Source: Panax quinquefolius
Lineage: Eukaryota > Streptophyta > Magnoliopsida > Apiales > Araliaceae
NCBI GenBank assembly: GCA_020205615.1
Contig: CM035170.1
Coordinates: 43,215,807-43,279,806 of the forward strand
Length of the DNA stretch: 64,000 bases
Direction: 5' to 3'
Each line of letters starts with the position of its first letter. Position 1 is the stretch's first letter. This document shows, piece after piece, positions 19,921 to 34,432 of the stretch. A program made the position numbers and the translations under genes. The notes under the pieces were generated by a model that ran no database searches, was not told the DNA's origin, and saw nothing but the letters and a program-made list of their open reading frames with translations.

Positions 19921-21745
19921 TTGTTGGTTATGAACCTTAGGTAGTGATACCTGAGACTAAAACCGCAGTGATTAGGATAAGTACTAACTCAAATAGAGTT
20001 AGTTGGTCGGTAAGATTCAAAGACGAATCTCGGCGAGTTATAAGATACAGAGTTCCCTAACTCTGATAATGAAGTTTAATAGTAGTGAGAAATAGATAGA
20101 GTCTAAAAGACTAAAAGTGCAGTGATAGAAGATCGTAAAAAACGATCAAGATATAGAAATGAATCATAATATATACGATAAGATCACCCCGTGATCTGAT
20201 AAAGTGATAGCAGGGATAAGAATCAATCTAATGATTGAAAAGTTTACACCAAGATTGCTGTGTGGTAGTTGTACTATGAAATTGTACTATGAAAACTCAT
20301 AAAAGAGTTATGGATTATGAATACGGATTAAATGAAATTCGTATTGAAAAGGGGGTTAGTGTTAGGTAGGGATTCAATTGAGGATTCATGTCGGCAGCTA
20401 AGTTGTATGATTCTTCGTATGGGAGCTTTATTGTATATGGTGTAAAAACCACTTAGTTTCTGGCAATGATAATCATTAAAATTTTTGTGTCGCGCTATTT
20501 TCTATATGCATGTTAAGAGGGTGATTCCTTTCTCATGTGTATAACAGATAGATAGGTCATAGGGAGAGGATATAAGGTTAAGTACGAGTTCTTAAAACTC
20601 ATACTTATGTGACATACTTGACTCATAGTTATATGAAATATTTATGAACCCCTCAGCGAATGGACGCCAAAGGTCTGTCTAGGAAAGTTCTTAAACTCAT
20701 ATGATTGTGGTAAATTATGGACTAATAAGTGTGGTTTTACGAACTGGGTATAGTTGTTTATAAATGGAGTATTGAGGATTATAGGAACTGATAGATTGTT
20801 AAGTTAATGATTATTAGTGGAGACATAAGTTTTCTAGAACTCTTAGCTATGCTAGATTTTGAAATGATTGACATCAAGCTAAATACGCACTATGTGCTTT
20901 TAAAAAAAATGTAGACTCGTAATCATTTTTGAAACGGTTTAAAGTATAGTCTATGCTACTTATTTCAGCTAGAAGCAAATGATTTGAAATATCAAAATTT
21001 ATTTTATTTATCACTCATGTACCATGTAACTTTGGTGCGTAGATGATAAAAATTTGATGGAGTTGTAAATACAGGAATACTTAGTGTGAATTTGATCTAA
21101 AATCGTTGTTCCACTATTGTATGATGTGTTAAGACAAAGTCATACAATGACGGCATCCTCAAACGGACTGTTAATACAGTACGACATCATGACGTCATTC
21201 TCGAAAATATTTTCAAAAATTTTAATTTGCCAACGGGGTTTGGCTACACTTTAATAATTCGATTGAATTGAATTATTGATATGAGTCTATGCTATTCGAT
21301 TCAGCTAGACTAATGTTATGAAACTCTAAAGTGTTCATTGAAAGAAATTTCTCGAACCAAATTTCTTTGGTACAGAATCCTATGATATGACTGAGGTGAA
21401 CTATGTTGTTTGGATAAATAATCCAATCAAGTAGTGTAACTATTCGCTATACATAATTAATACGTTATGCATGACGTAAGAGTACGATAGGCTTATCACC
21501 TAAAGTACTAACAACGGTAGTTTACCTTCTTTGTGATTGTAAACATACTAAGTAATGTATTATTTTGCGGTATGATAAATACCGTTAAAATTATGTGTTC
21601 ATGGTCTATATGACCCCTCAGAAAAATTTGAAAATTATTACTATTGTGAGAGGTGTATTGGGTAGCATGTGATGATAAGAAGGTATGGTGTATGGTGTAT
21701 GGTGTATGGTATAAGTGTAAGGCAAATTTCGGGGACGAAATTTTT

Positions 21746-21760
21746 AGACGAAGGGGTGAA
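21746..21760 (+). promoter_or_regulatory. Polypurine tract of array C family
   Basis: AGACGAAGGGGTGAA directly before TGTGACAAC. Repeated at 25503-25517, 36282-36296 and 52556-52570, and mutated at about 58475-58489. int3 lost it by deletion. Confidence 0.8.
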
Positions 21761-24607
21761 TGTGACAACGTGATAGTTTTGAATATTTTAAAAAAATTTA
21801 TTAATTGATTTAAGGTTCAAAATTAGAACCTAGACAGAAAATAAGTGTACGCGTTTGATATTTTTAAGATAGAATTTTGAGGATTTCAAAATTACATGAA
21901 GGATTTAGGTGAATTATTCAGATTAAGGAATAAGCGTTTATGTTCGTATATATCGTGTGTGCTTGATGTGGTTATGGTCAAGGGTTGAAATGGATAAACA
22001 ACATCTCAGTAACAAACCCTAAGTATATATTAAGAACGTCAATGTTCGGTTAGAAAACCCTAACGATTAACAAGAAACCGGTTCTGAAAACCCTAATTTC
22101 AGTTTCGGGAATCCGAAACCCTAATTCGGTGCATGAAACCCTAAATCGGGAAATTAATGGCATAAGTGTAAATAATTATAAGATTAATTAGGGTTAATCT
22201 TAACAAATTGGTTATAAAACCCTATTTCCAAATTTGAAACACTAATTACGGATTTGAAACCCTAATTTGTAAATAGGGAAAAACCTAAGTGTTAATTTAA
22301 TACTTTTAATGTTAATTAGGATATATTAAATTCTAATTTTCAAGTTAAGTAATTAGAAAACACTAATCTAATTAGAAAATTTAATTTATAATTTAAGAAA
22401 ATTATTTTTCTATTAGAAACCCTAATGTGTGAGTAATAAACCCTAATGACTATTTTGAACTTAATTGCTTAATTAGCAATTTTAATTAGGAAATACTAAT
22501 CCTAATTAGCAATATTTAAATTATGATTAAGAAATTTTAATATAATTAGAAAATTCTAATTATAATTTAGAAATATTAATTTTCTATTTTTGAAAACCTA
22601 AATTGGAAATTTTAGAAATTAAATTGCAAACCCTAATTTTTCCAAACTCTAAACCCTAACCAAACCCTAAACCCTAAGGGTTTGGTAATTGTCCAAAATG
22701 CCATTAAAAATAAAATCAAAATGACTATAATGCCCTTGTGCAATATTGGGTTGGTCAACCACCCTAGCCTAACTTGTGACTGAATATATCCAGCCATCCC
22801 AGCCGAAATCCAGCAGATTCTAGCAACAAATCAAAATGTATAGATTAAAAGAGAGAGAGAAAAGCCACTTTTATTTTTCATTCTCTCAAACCCTTTCCCT
22901 CTCTAAAATTCGGGGATGGGGAATGTGAGAGAGTGTTAAGATAAGCCAAGAACACTTCATTGCTAGCCTATATCAGATCACTATGACCAGAATCAAAAAT
23001 CAAAGCTCAAAAGGTATATGAACCCTAAATTTCGAAAATCTTGTGATCTTGTGTTAATGTTGTTGTTTGTTGGTTAAATATGTGTTATATGGTGTCACTT
23101 AGTGATCTGGGATGTTGGATCATGGATCCATAACATGTAGATGTACAAAAATTAAGTTTTTAGTAACTGTTCTTGAACCTTCATGTGTTGTCTGACAAGC
23201 AAATGTCAGACGTTGTAGATCATTCTATGTTTTTCGTTTGTTGTGTTTTACGTTATGGATCTATTCTGTGATATGTAGGCTATGATCTAAAACTTAAAAC
23301 AGTGTCCAAACAAGTCTAGATCTCTTGCTATAAACGGTCAAACCGCGTTGATCGTTTTCACGAAAAATGAATTCTCGGGCAAATTTCCCATTCTAATAAC
23401 GCGCCCCACAAGTTTGTTCAAGCGTCTAATCTTGCTGTATAATAATGTTTTAGACATGGTGTTGTATTAATGTTGTAGAAGGACATGTAGCCTACCCATA
23501 CATGCCCTTATATCACTCAGATCTTGTATATAATCAAAGGAATGGGCAGTCAAACTAGCGTTGACCACATACCTCGAACAAAATCTGGAAAAACCGAGAT
23601 TCATGAAGAATACGTTTCATGACATAGGTTGACCAGCTTGAATCTGCCATTTGTGTTGTTTTTTTTAGATGATCTTGTTGTATATAAATGGACCCTGACA
23701 TCCCCTCTACATGTCTGAACCTTCATAACACTTAATTAATGACTAGAACCCTAATATATTTCAGCCACATAGTGAGCACTCGAACTTGTCTGGGTTTCTG
23801 GGTAACCTAGAAAACCTAGCAGGCCTCTGACAATATCTTTGTGAGCTTGGATCTTGAAGGTTAGTGATGTTATGACTATAAAACTTGTTCATGATTGTAG
23901 TATTACACTTATACTACATGATTGGAAACATTAGAAGCCTAGAAAACCTTATGAACACAGATCTACCTTCGGTCAAACCTAATACCTTTAAAGACCGATA
24001 TTAACACTCAAGAACACATATATGATTTAGTGCTGTCATTATATAGGCCTTTTTAGCGATGACGGTTTCTATTTAAATTATTTTCTGATTTTCCGAAAAT
24101 TAATTAAAAATAGAAGAAAATAGATTTTAATTATTTTAAATGCTAAATAAATTCCGAAAAATTATTTTAAATTCTAAAAAATAGTTTTTAATTATTTAGA
24201 GTATATTTCATAAATATTTAATATTTTTTGAAATATAAAAGGTATTTAATTTATTTAATTATAATATTAAATAAATGATTTAAAAATGATTTTAATACAT
24301 AAAAAATCATGAAAAATAATATTATGGTAAAAAAAATATTTTAAGTTATTTTTAGTGACTTTTAATATTTTGTGATGAAATTCTTTAATTAATTAATATT
24401 AATGATGATTAGTTTATTTAATAACTATATTAAATAAATTATGGAAAATAGAATAAATGATTTAAAAATCATATAAAAATGATTTAAGTGTTATAAAAAT
24501 ATTTTGAGTTATAAAATATAACTTTTGATATTTTGCCATTAAAATATTAATATTTTAATAATTATCGGATAATGAATTTAATTGTTTAAAAATCATATAA
24601 AGGTGAT
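21761..24607 (+). repeat. Array C LTR2, 3' truncated
   Basis: Starts TGTGACAACG and follows LTR1 until about 24607, then jumps into int2. The last 1.1 kb of LTR, the primer site and the first 0.95 kb of internal region are missing. GATTT is present at both ends of the lost stretch (24605-24609). Confidence 0.9.
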
Positions 24608-25517
24608 TTCGAAATGATTGACATCAAGCTAAATACGCATTATGTGCTTTTAAAAAAAAAATATAGACTCGTAATCATTTTTGAAACGGTTTAAAGTATA
24701 GTCTATGCTACTTATTTCAGCTAGAAGAAAATGATTTGAAATATCAAAATTGATTTTATTTATCACTCATGTACCATGTAACTTTGAAAGTAGATGATAA
24801 AATTGGATGGAGTCAGAAATACAAGAATACTTAGTGTGAATTTGATCTAAAATCGTTGTTCCACTATTGTATGACGTGTTAAGACAAAGTCATACAATGA
24901 CGGCATCCTCGAACGGACTGTTAATACAGTACGACATCATGACGTCATTCTCGAAAATATTTTAAAAAATTTTAAATTGCCAACGGGATTTGGCTATACT
25001 TTAATAATTCGATTGAATTGAATTATTGATATGAGTCTATGCTATTCGATTCAGCTAGACTAATGTTATGAAACTCTAAAGTGTTCATTGAAAGAAATTT
25101 CCCGAACCAAATTTCTTTTGTACGGAATCCTATGATATGACTGAGGTGAACTATGATGTTTGGATAAATAATCCAATCAAGTAGCGTAACTATTCGCTAT
25201 ACATAATTAACACGTTATGCATGACGTAAGAGTACGATAGGCTGATCACCTAAAGTACTAACAATTGTAGTTTACCTTCTTTGTGATTGTAAACATAATA
25301 AGTAATGTATTATTTTGCGGTATGATAAATACCGTTAAAACTATGTGTTCATGGTCTATATGACCCCTCAGAAAAATTTGAAAATTATTACTCTTGTGAG
25401 AGGTGTATTGGGTAGCATGTGATGGTAAGAAGGTATGGTGTATGGTGTATGGTGTATGGTGTATGGTATAAGTGTAAGGTAAATTTCGGGGACGAAATTT
25501 TTAGATGAAGGGGTGAA
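24608..25517 (+). mobile_element. Array C internal region int2, 5' truncated
   Basis: Corresponds to the last part of int1 from TCGAAATGATTGACATCAAGC on. Carries five TGTATGG-type units, the AAATTTCG hairpin and a polypurine tract. No coding content. Confidence 0.9.
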
Positions 25518-28500
25518 TGTGACAACGCGATAATTTTGAATATTTTTAAAAATTTTATTAATTGATTTAAGGTTCAAAATTAGAACCTAGACAGAAAATA
25601 AGTGTACGCGTTTGATATTTTTAGGATAGAATTTTGAGGATTTCAAAATTCTGTGAAGGATTTAGGTGAATTATTCAGGATTAAGGGAATAAGCGTTTAT
25701 GTTCTGTGTATATGTGTGCTTGATGTGGTTAAGGGTCAAGGGTTGAACAGATAAACGACATCTGTAAAAAACCCTAAGTATATATTAAGAACGTCAACGT
25801 TCGGTTAGAAAACCCTAACGATTAACAAGAAACCGGTTCTGAAAACCCTAATTTCAGTTTCGGGAATCCGAAACCCTAATTCGGTGCATGAAACCCTAAA
25901 TCGGGAACTTAATGGCGTAAGTGTAAATAATTAAAAGATTAATTATGGTTAATCTTAACAAATTGGTTATAAAACCCTAATTCCAAATTTGAAACCCTAA
26001 TTACGGATTTGAAACCCTAATTTGTAAATAGGGAAAAACCTAAGTGTTAATTTAATACTTTTAATGTTAATTAGGATATATTAAATTCTAATTTTCAAGT
26101 TAAGTAATTAGAAAACACTAATCTAATTTCTAATTTAAGAAAATTATTTTTCTATTAGAAACCCTAATTTGTGGGTAATAAACCCTAATGACTATTTTGA
26201 CCCTAATTGCTTAATTAGCAATTTTAATTAGAAAATACTAATCCTAATTAGCAATATTTAAATTATGATTAAGAAATTTTAATATAATTAGAAAATTCTA
26301 ATTATAATTTAGAAATATTAATTTTCTATTTTTGAAAACCTAAATTGGAAATTTTAGAAATTAAATTGCAAACCCTAATTTTTCCAAACTCTAAACCCTA
26401 ACCAAACCCTAAACCCTAAGGGTTTGGTAATTGTCCAAAATGCCATTAAAAATAAAATCAAAATGACTATAATGCCCTTGTGCAATATTGGGTTGGTGAA
26501 CCACCCTAGCCTAGCTTGTGACTGAATATATCCAGCCATCCCAGCCGAAATCCAGCAGATTCTAGCAACAAATCAACATGTATAGATTAAAAGAGAGAGA
26601 AAAGCCACTTTTATTTTTCATTCTCTCAAACCCTTTCTCTCTCTAAAATTCGGGGATGGAGAATGTGAGAGAGTGTTAAGATAAGCCAAGAACACTTCAT
26701 TGCTAGCCTAGATCAGATCACTATGACCAGAATCAAAAATCAAAGCTCAAAAGGTATATGAACCCTAAATTTCGAAAATCTTGTGATCTTGTGTTAATGT
26801 TGTTGTTTGTTGGTTAAATATGTGTTATATGGTGTCACTTAGTGATCTGGGATGTTGGATCATGGATCCATAACATGTAGATGTACAAAAATCAAGTTTT
26901 TAGTAACTGTTCTTGAACCTTCATGTGTTGTCTGACAAGCAAATGTCAGACGTTGTAGATCCTTCTATGTTTTTCGTTTGTTGTGTTTTACGTTATGGAT
27001 CTATTCTGTGATATGTAGGCTATGATCTAAAACTTAAAACAGTGTCCAAACATGTCTAGATCTCTTGCTATAAGCGGTCAAACCGCGTTGATTTCTCATT
27101 TAAAATGAATTCAGGCGACCCGGAATTCTAAGTAACGCCTGACAAGTTTGTTGTAGCGTCTGATCTTGTTGTATATTAATGTTTTACACATGGTGTTGTA
27201 TTAAGGTTGTAGAAGGACATATAGCCTACCCATACATGCCCGTATATCACTCAGATCTTGTATATAATCAAAGGAATGGGCAGTCAAACTAGCGTTGACC
27301 ACATACCTCGAACAAAATCTGGAAAAATCAAAATTCATGAAGAACACGTTTTCTGACATAGGTTGACAAGCTTAAATCTGCCATTTGTGTTGTTTTTTTT
27401 AGATGATCTTGTTGTATATAAATGGACCCTGACATCCCTTCCACATGTCTGAACCTTCATAACACTTAATTAATAACTAGAACCCTAATATATTTCAGCC
27501 ACATAGTGAGCACTCGAACTTGTCTAGGTTTCTAGGTAACCTAGAAAACCTAGCAGGCCTCTGACAATATCTTTGAGAGCTTGGATCTTAAAGGTTAGTG
27601 ATGTTATGACTATAAAACTTGTTCATGATTGTAGTATTACACTTATACTACATGATTAGCAACATTACAAGCCTAGAAAACCTTATGAACACAGATCTAT
27701 CTTCGGTCAAACCTAATACCTTTAGCACTGACATGAACACTCAAGAACACCTATAGCGACGGATTACGCTATAGCTATAGAATTTTAATGACGGTTTCTA
27801 TTTAAATTTTTTTTACGATTTTTTTAAAATTAATTAAAATAGAAAAAATAGATTTTAATTATTTTAAATGCTAAATAAATTCAAAAAATTATTTTAAATT
27901 CGAAAAATAGTTTTAATTATTTAGAGTATATTTCATAAATATTTAATATTTTGAAATATAAAAGGTATTTAATTTATTTAATTATAATATTAAATAAATG
28001 ATTTAAAAATGATTTTAATACATAAAAATCATGAAAAATAATATTATGGTAAAAAAAATATTTTAAGTTATTTTTAGTGACTTTTAATATTTTGTGATGA
28101 AATTCTTTAATTAATTAATATTAATGATGATTAGTTTATTTAATAACTATATTAAATAAATTTTGGAAAAATAGAATAAATGATATAAAAATCATATAAA
28201 AATGATTTAAGTGTTATAAAAATATTTTGAGTTATAAAATATAACTTTTGATATTTTGCCATTAAAATATTAATATTTTAATAATTATCGGATAATGAAT
28301 TTAATTGTTTAAAAATCATATAAAGGTGATTTTAAAGTATAAAAATACTTTATGAAATTATAAATATATTATAATATTATGACATGTATTTCATTAATAT
28401 TTGATAATAAATAAATATTAATGATAAAAGAATTATGTGGTATTTATATTATTTAAATACGTGTTTAATGATTTAAAAATCAAGATAAATGATAATAATT

Positions 28501-29466
28501 ATTTAAAAATTATTATGAGACTTGGAAAAATATTTTGACTGTTATTAAATTATCTTAGATAATGGTTAAGTGTTAAGTCAGAGTTTAATTGAACTTAAAC
28601 TCTAAGTTTTGTCTGACTAGACCGTCGGGATGATAGAATTGTGTCTGTTTCAACTCGGACTTAAATAGTCTGACTTAATGCTAAGTTTTATGTGCTGAAT
28701 AGACTGATAGGGTTATGTGCTATGTGTTTAGGTTATTCTATGTGTATATATATAATAATATTATACTGTGATGATATTATTCTAATATTGGAGATCTATG
28801 TTACTAATATTAGGTCTTCGGATAAGGCGATATAAATTGCGTAGTGGTAATCAACGGTTCAGGCAAGTTTATTTTTACTTAACTCTACTAAGATTTATTT
28901 TTTTCAGATAAGCTTATGGTTGCCATGAATTATACTCTGTATATATTGCATGTATAAGTCAGGTATGAAAGGCTGATCACCTTCATTACCAGTTGGTTTC
29001 AGATATATTTGTTCATGTATAATACTTGTTCAGTCATAAATTTGTTCCTGCTAGTTCACAATTATATTCTTGAATTATAGCCAGCCAATTATTCAAATCA
29101 TTTCAATCATGATATATCATTATATTGTTGAATTTAAACTTGCTGGGCGATTCTTATGCTCACCCTTGCTATATCATGATAAAACATTGTAGATTAAAGA
29201 GAATACGTCGGATACAAGAAAAGGTCCAAGATAGTTCCAGCGTTAGTAGACGCGTGCAGTTAGATTTGTATTGTTTGATATTAATGTTGTTAAATGTTAG
29301 AAAAGTTATGAATTATGTATAAGTTAAGGTTACTCGACCTTGGGGATTATGTGTAAGTTTAATGTATAAATAATTTATGTTTATATCTTCCGCAAATAGT
29401 AATAGTTGTATAGAATGATCGAACCGGATCCGAGGTGATTTAGGACATGGATTCAGGTCCTTCACA
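25518..29466 (+). repeat. Array C LTR3, full length
   Basis: 3,949 bp, TGTGACAACG to TTCACA. It shares with LTR2 a 26 bp loss in the region after the telomere field (TGCAATATTGGGTTGG) and a 9 bp loss before CCGGTTCTG, pointing to a sister relation with LTR2. Confidence 0.92.
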
Positions 29467-30575
29467 GTTGGTATCTGAGCTGTTGGTTATGAACCTTAGG
29501 TAGTGATACCTGAGACTAAAAACCGCAGTGATTAGGATAAGTACTAACCTAAATAGAGTTAGTTGTTCAGTAAGATTCAAAGACGAATCTTGGCGAGTTA
29601 TAAGATACAGAGTTCCCTAACTCTGATAATGAAGTTGAACAGTAGTGAGAAATAGATAGAGTTTAAAAGACTAAAAGCGCAGTGATAGAAGATCGTAAAA
29701 CAAAACGATCAAGATATAGAAATGAATCGTAATATATACGATAAGATCACCCCGTGATCTGATAAAGTGATTGCAGGTATAAGAATCAATCTAATAATTA
29801 AAAAGTTTACACCAAGATTGCTGTGTGGAAGTTGTACTATTAAATTGTACTATGAAAACTCATGAAAGAGTTATGGATTATGAATACGGATTAAATAAAA
29901 TTTGTATTTAAAAGGGGGTTAGTGTTAGGTGGAGATTCAATTGAGGATTCATGTCGGCAGCCAAGTTTTATGATTCTTCGTATGGGAGCTGAATTGTATA
30001 TGGTGTAAAAACCACTTAGTTTCTGGCAATGATAATCATTGAAATGTTTGTGTCGCGCTATTTTCTATATGCGTGTTAAGAGGGTGATTCCTTTCTCAAG
30101 TGTATACCAGATAGATAGGTCATAGGTAGAGGATATAAGGTTAAGTACGAGTTCTTAAAACTCATACTTATGTGACATACTTGACTCATAGTTATATGAA
30201 ATGTTTATGAACCCCTCAGCGAATGGACGCCAAAGGTCTGTGTAGGAAAGTTCTTAAACTCATATGATTGTGGTAATTTATGGACTCATAAGTGTGGTTT
30301 TACGAACTGGATATAGTTGTTTATAAATGGAGTATTGAGGATTATAGGAACTGATAGATTGTTAAGCCAATGATTATTAGTGGAGACATAAGTTTTCCAG
30401 AACTCGTAGCTATGCTAGATTTCGAAATGATTGACATCAAGCTAAATACGCACTATGTGCTTTTAAAAAAAAATGTAGACTCGTAATCATTTTTGAAACG
30501 GTTTAAAGTATAGTCTGTGCTACTTATTTCAGCTAGACGCAAATGATTTGAAATATCAAAATTTATTTCAATATA
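29467..30575 (+). mobile_element. Array C internal region int3, 3' truncated
   Basis: First 1.1 kb of the internal region. It ends near 30569 in AATTTATTT, then six filler bases, then LTR4. The end of the internal region, including the polypurine tract and the first 190 bp of the next LTR, is lost. Confidence 0.88.
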
Positions 30576-33500
30576 GTTTATGTTCTGTGTATATGTGTGC
30601 TTGATGTGGTTAATAGTCAAGGGTTGAACAGATAAACGACACCTGTAACAAACCCTAAGTATATATTAAGAACGTCAACGTTCAGTTAGAAAACCCTAAC
30701 GATTAACAAGAAAACCTAGAAACCGGTTCTGAAAATCCTAATTTCAGTTTCGGGAATCCAAAACCCTAATTCGGTGCATGAAACCCTTAATCGGGAACTT
30801 AATGGCGTAAGTGTAAATAATTATAGGATTAATTAGGGTTAATCTTAACAAATTGGTTACAAAACCCTAATTCCAAATTTGAAATCCTAATTACGGATTT
30901 GAAACCCTAATTTGTAAATAGGGAAAAACCTAAGTGTTAATTTAATACTTTTAATGTTAATTAGGATATATTAAATTTTAATTTTTAAGTTAAGTAATTA
31001 GAAAACCCTAATCTAATTAGAAAATCTAATTTTTAATTTAAGAAAATTATTTTTCTATTAGAAACCTTAATTTATGGGTAATAAACCCTAATGACCATTT
31101 TTGACCCTAATTGCTTAATTAGCAATTTTAATTAGGAAATACTAATTCTAATTAGCAATATTTAAATTATGATTAAGAAATTTTAATATAATTAGAAAAT
31201 TCTAATTATTATTTAGAAATATTAATTTTCTATTTTTGAAAACCTAAATTGAAATTTTAGAAATTAAATTGCAAACCCTAATTTTTCCAAACTCTAAACC
31301 CTAACCAAACCCTAAACCCTAAGGGTTTGGCAATTGTCCAAAATGCCATTAAAAATAAAATCAAAATGACTAAAATGCCCATGTCCATTATTGGAGGAAA
31401 CTTGCAAATCTTAGCCTATATTGGGTTGGTGAACCACCCTAGCCTAGCTTGTGACTGAATATATCCAAATTATCCCAAATAGAAATCCAAAGACATTCTA
31501 GCAAAGAAATCAATACGTGATAGATTAAAAGAGAGAGAGAAAAGCCACTTTTATTTTTCATTCTCTCAAACCCTTTCTCTCTCTAAAATTCGGGGATGGG
31601 GAATGTGAGAGAGTGTTAAGATAAGCCAAGAACACTTCATTTCTAGCCTAGATCAGATCACTATGACCAGAATCAAAAATCAAAGCTCAAAAGGTATATG
31701 AACCCTAAATTTCAAAAATCTTGTGATCTTGTGTTAATGTTGTTGTTTGTTGGTTAAATATGTGTTATATGGTGTCACTTAGTGATAAGGGATGTTGGAT
31801 CATGGATCCATAACATATAGATGTACAAAAATCAAGTTTTTAGTAACTGTTCTTGAACCTTCATGTGTTTTCTAACAAGCAAATGTCAGACGCGGTAGAT
31901 CCTTCTATGTTTTTCGTTTGTTGTGTTTTACGTTATGGATCTATTCAGTGATATGTAGGCTATGAACTAAAACTTAAAACAGTGTCCAAACATGTCTAGA
32001 TCTCTTGCTATAAGCGGTCAAACCGCGTTGACTGTTCACGAAAAACGAATTCTTGGCAGCCCAGAATTCTAGTAACGCCTGACAAGTTTGTTCAAGCGTC
32101 TGATCTTGCTGTATATTAATGTTTTAGACATGGTGTTGTATTAGAGTTGTAGAAGGACATGTAGCCTACCCATACATGCCCTTATATCACTCAGATCTTG
32201 TATATAATCAATGGAATGGTCAGTCAAACTAGCGTTGACCACATACCTCGAACAAAATCTGGAAAAACCCAGATTCATGAAGAACATGTTTTTTGACATA
32301 GGTTGACCATCTTGAATCTGCCATTTGTTATGTTTTTTTAGATGATCTTGTTGTATATAAATGGACCCTGACATCCCCTCCACATGTCTGAACCTTCATA
32401 ACACTTAATTAATGACTAGAACCTTAATATATTTGAGCCACATAATGAGCACTCGAACTTGTCTGGGTTTATGGGTAACCCAGAAAACCCAGCAGGCCTC
32501 TGACAGTATCTTTGAGAGCATGGATCTTGAAGGTTAGTGATGTTATGGCTATAAAACTTGTTCATGATTGTAGTATTACACTTATACTACATGATTAGCA
32601 ACATTATAAGCCCAGAAAACCATACGAACACAGATCTACCTTCGGTCAAACCTAATACCTTTAACACTGACATGAACACTCAAGAACGCCTCAAGAACAC
32701 CTATAGCGACGGGTCTGTCGCTATAGGGCCCTTTAGTGACGGTTTCTATTTAAATTATTTTCTGATTTTCTGAAAATTAATTAAAAATAGAAAAAAATGG
32801 ATTTTAATTATTTAAAATACTAAATAAATTCCGAAAAATTATTTTAAATTCTGAAAAATAGTTTTTAAATATTTAGAGTATATTTCATAAATATTTAATA
32901 TTTTTGAAATATAAATGGTATTTAATTTATTTAATTATAATATTAAATAAATGGTTTAAAATGATTTTAATACATGACAAATCATGAAAAACAATATTAT
33001 GGTAAAAGAAAATATTTTAAGTTATTTTTAGTGATTTTAATATTTTGTGATGAAATTCATTAATTATTTAATATTAATGATGATTATTTTATTTAATAAC
33101 AATATTAAATAAATTATGGAAAAATAGAATAAATGATTTAAAAATCATATAAAAATGATTTAAGTGATATAAAAATATTTTGAGTTATAAAATATAACTT
33201 TTGATATTTTGGCATTAAAATATTAATATTTCAATAATTATCTGATAATGAATTTAATTGTTTAAAATCATATAAAGGTGATTTTAAAGTATTAAAAATA
33301 CTTTATGAAATTATAAATATATTATAATATTATGACATATATTTCATTAATATTTGATAATAAATAAATATTAATGATAAAAGAATTATGCGGTATTTAT
33401 ATTATTTAAATACGTGTTTAATGATTTAAAAATCAAGATAAATGATAATAATTATTTAAAAATTATTATGAGACTTGGAAAAATATTTTGACTGTTATTA

Positions 33501-34432
33501 AATTATCTTAGATAATGGTTAAGTGTTAAGTCAGAGTTTAATTGAACTTAAACTCGAAGTTTTGTCTGACTAGACCGTTAGGATGATAGGATTGTGTTTG
33601 TTTCAACTCGGACTTAAATAGTCTGACTTGATGCTAAGTTTTATGTGTTGAATAGACTGATAGGGTTATGTGCTATGTGTTTAGGTTATTCTATGTATAT
33701 ATATATAATAATATTATATTGTGATGATATTATTCTAATATTGGAGATCTATATTACTAATATTAGGTCTTCAGATAAGACGATATAAATTGCGTAGCGG
33801 TAATCAACGGTTCAGGCAAGTTTATTTTTACTTAACTCTACTAAGAGTTTTTTATTCAGATAAGCTTATGGTTAATCATTGCTGGTTGCCATGAATTGTA
33901 CTCTGTACATATTGCATATATAAGTCAGGTATGAAAGGTTGATCACCTTCATTACTAGTTGGTTTCAGATATATTTGTTCATGTATAATACTTGTTCAGT
34001 CTTAAATTTGTTCCTGCTAGTTCACAATTATATTGTTGAATTATAGCCAGCCAATTATTCAAATCATTTCAATCATGATATATCGTTATATTGTTGAATT
34101 TAAACTTGCTGGGCAATCCTTATGCTCACCCTTGCTATATCATGATAAAACATTGCAGATTAAGGCGAATACGTCGGATACAAGAAAAGGTCCAAGATAG
34201 TTCCAGCGTTAGTAGACGCGTACAGTTAGATTTGTATTGTTTGATATTAATGTTGTTAAATGTTAGAAAAGTTATGAATTATGTATAAGTTAAGGTTACT
34301 CAACCTTGGGGATTATGTGTAAGTTTAATGTATAAATAATTTATGTTTATATCTTCCGCAAATAGTAACAGTTGTATAGAATGATAGAACCGGATCCGAG
34401 GTGATTTAGGACATGGATTCGGTAAAATCATG
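30576..34432 (+). repeat. Array C LTR4, 5' truncated
   Basis: Starts inside the LTR at GTTTATGTTCTG. Like LTR1 it keeps the 26 bp block and the extra 9 bp before CCGGTTCTG. The CTATAGCGAC hairpin is perfect. Its end reads ATCATG in place of GTCACA. Confidence 0.9.

Larger units (their letters stand above)
19908..21760 (+). mobile_element. Array C internal region int1, full length
   Basis: 1,853 bp between LTR1 and LTR2. It begins GTTGGTATCAGAG and ends GACGAAGGGGTGAA. I find no gag, protease or pol wording on either strand. Near the end are a TGTATGG heptamer run (21690-21712) and a hairpin AAATTTCGGGGACGAAATTT (21724-21743), a sequence I know from just upstream of the polypurine tract of Tekay-type elements. 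Confidence 0.85.
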
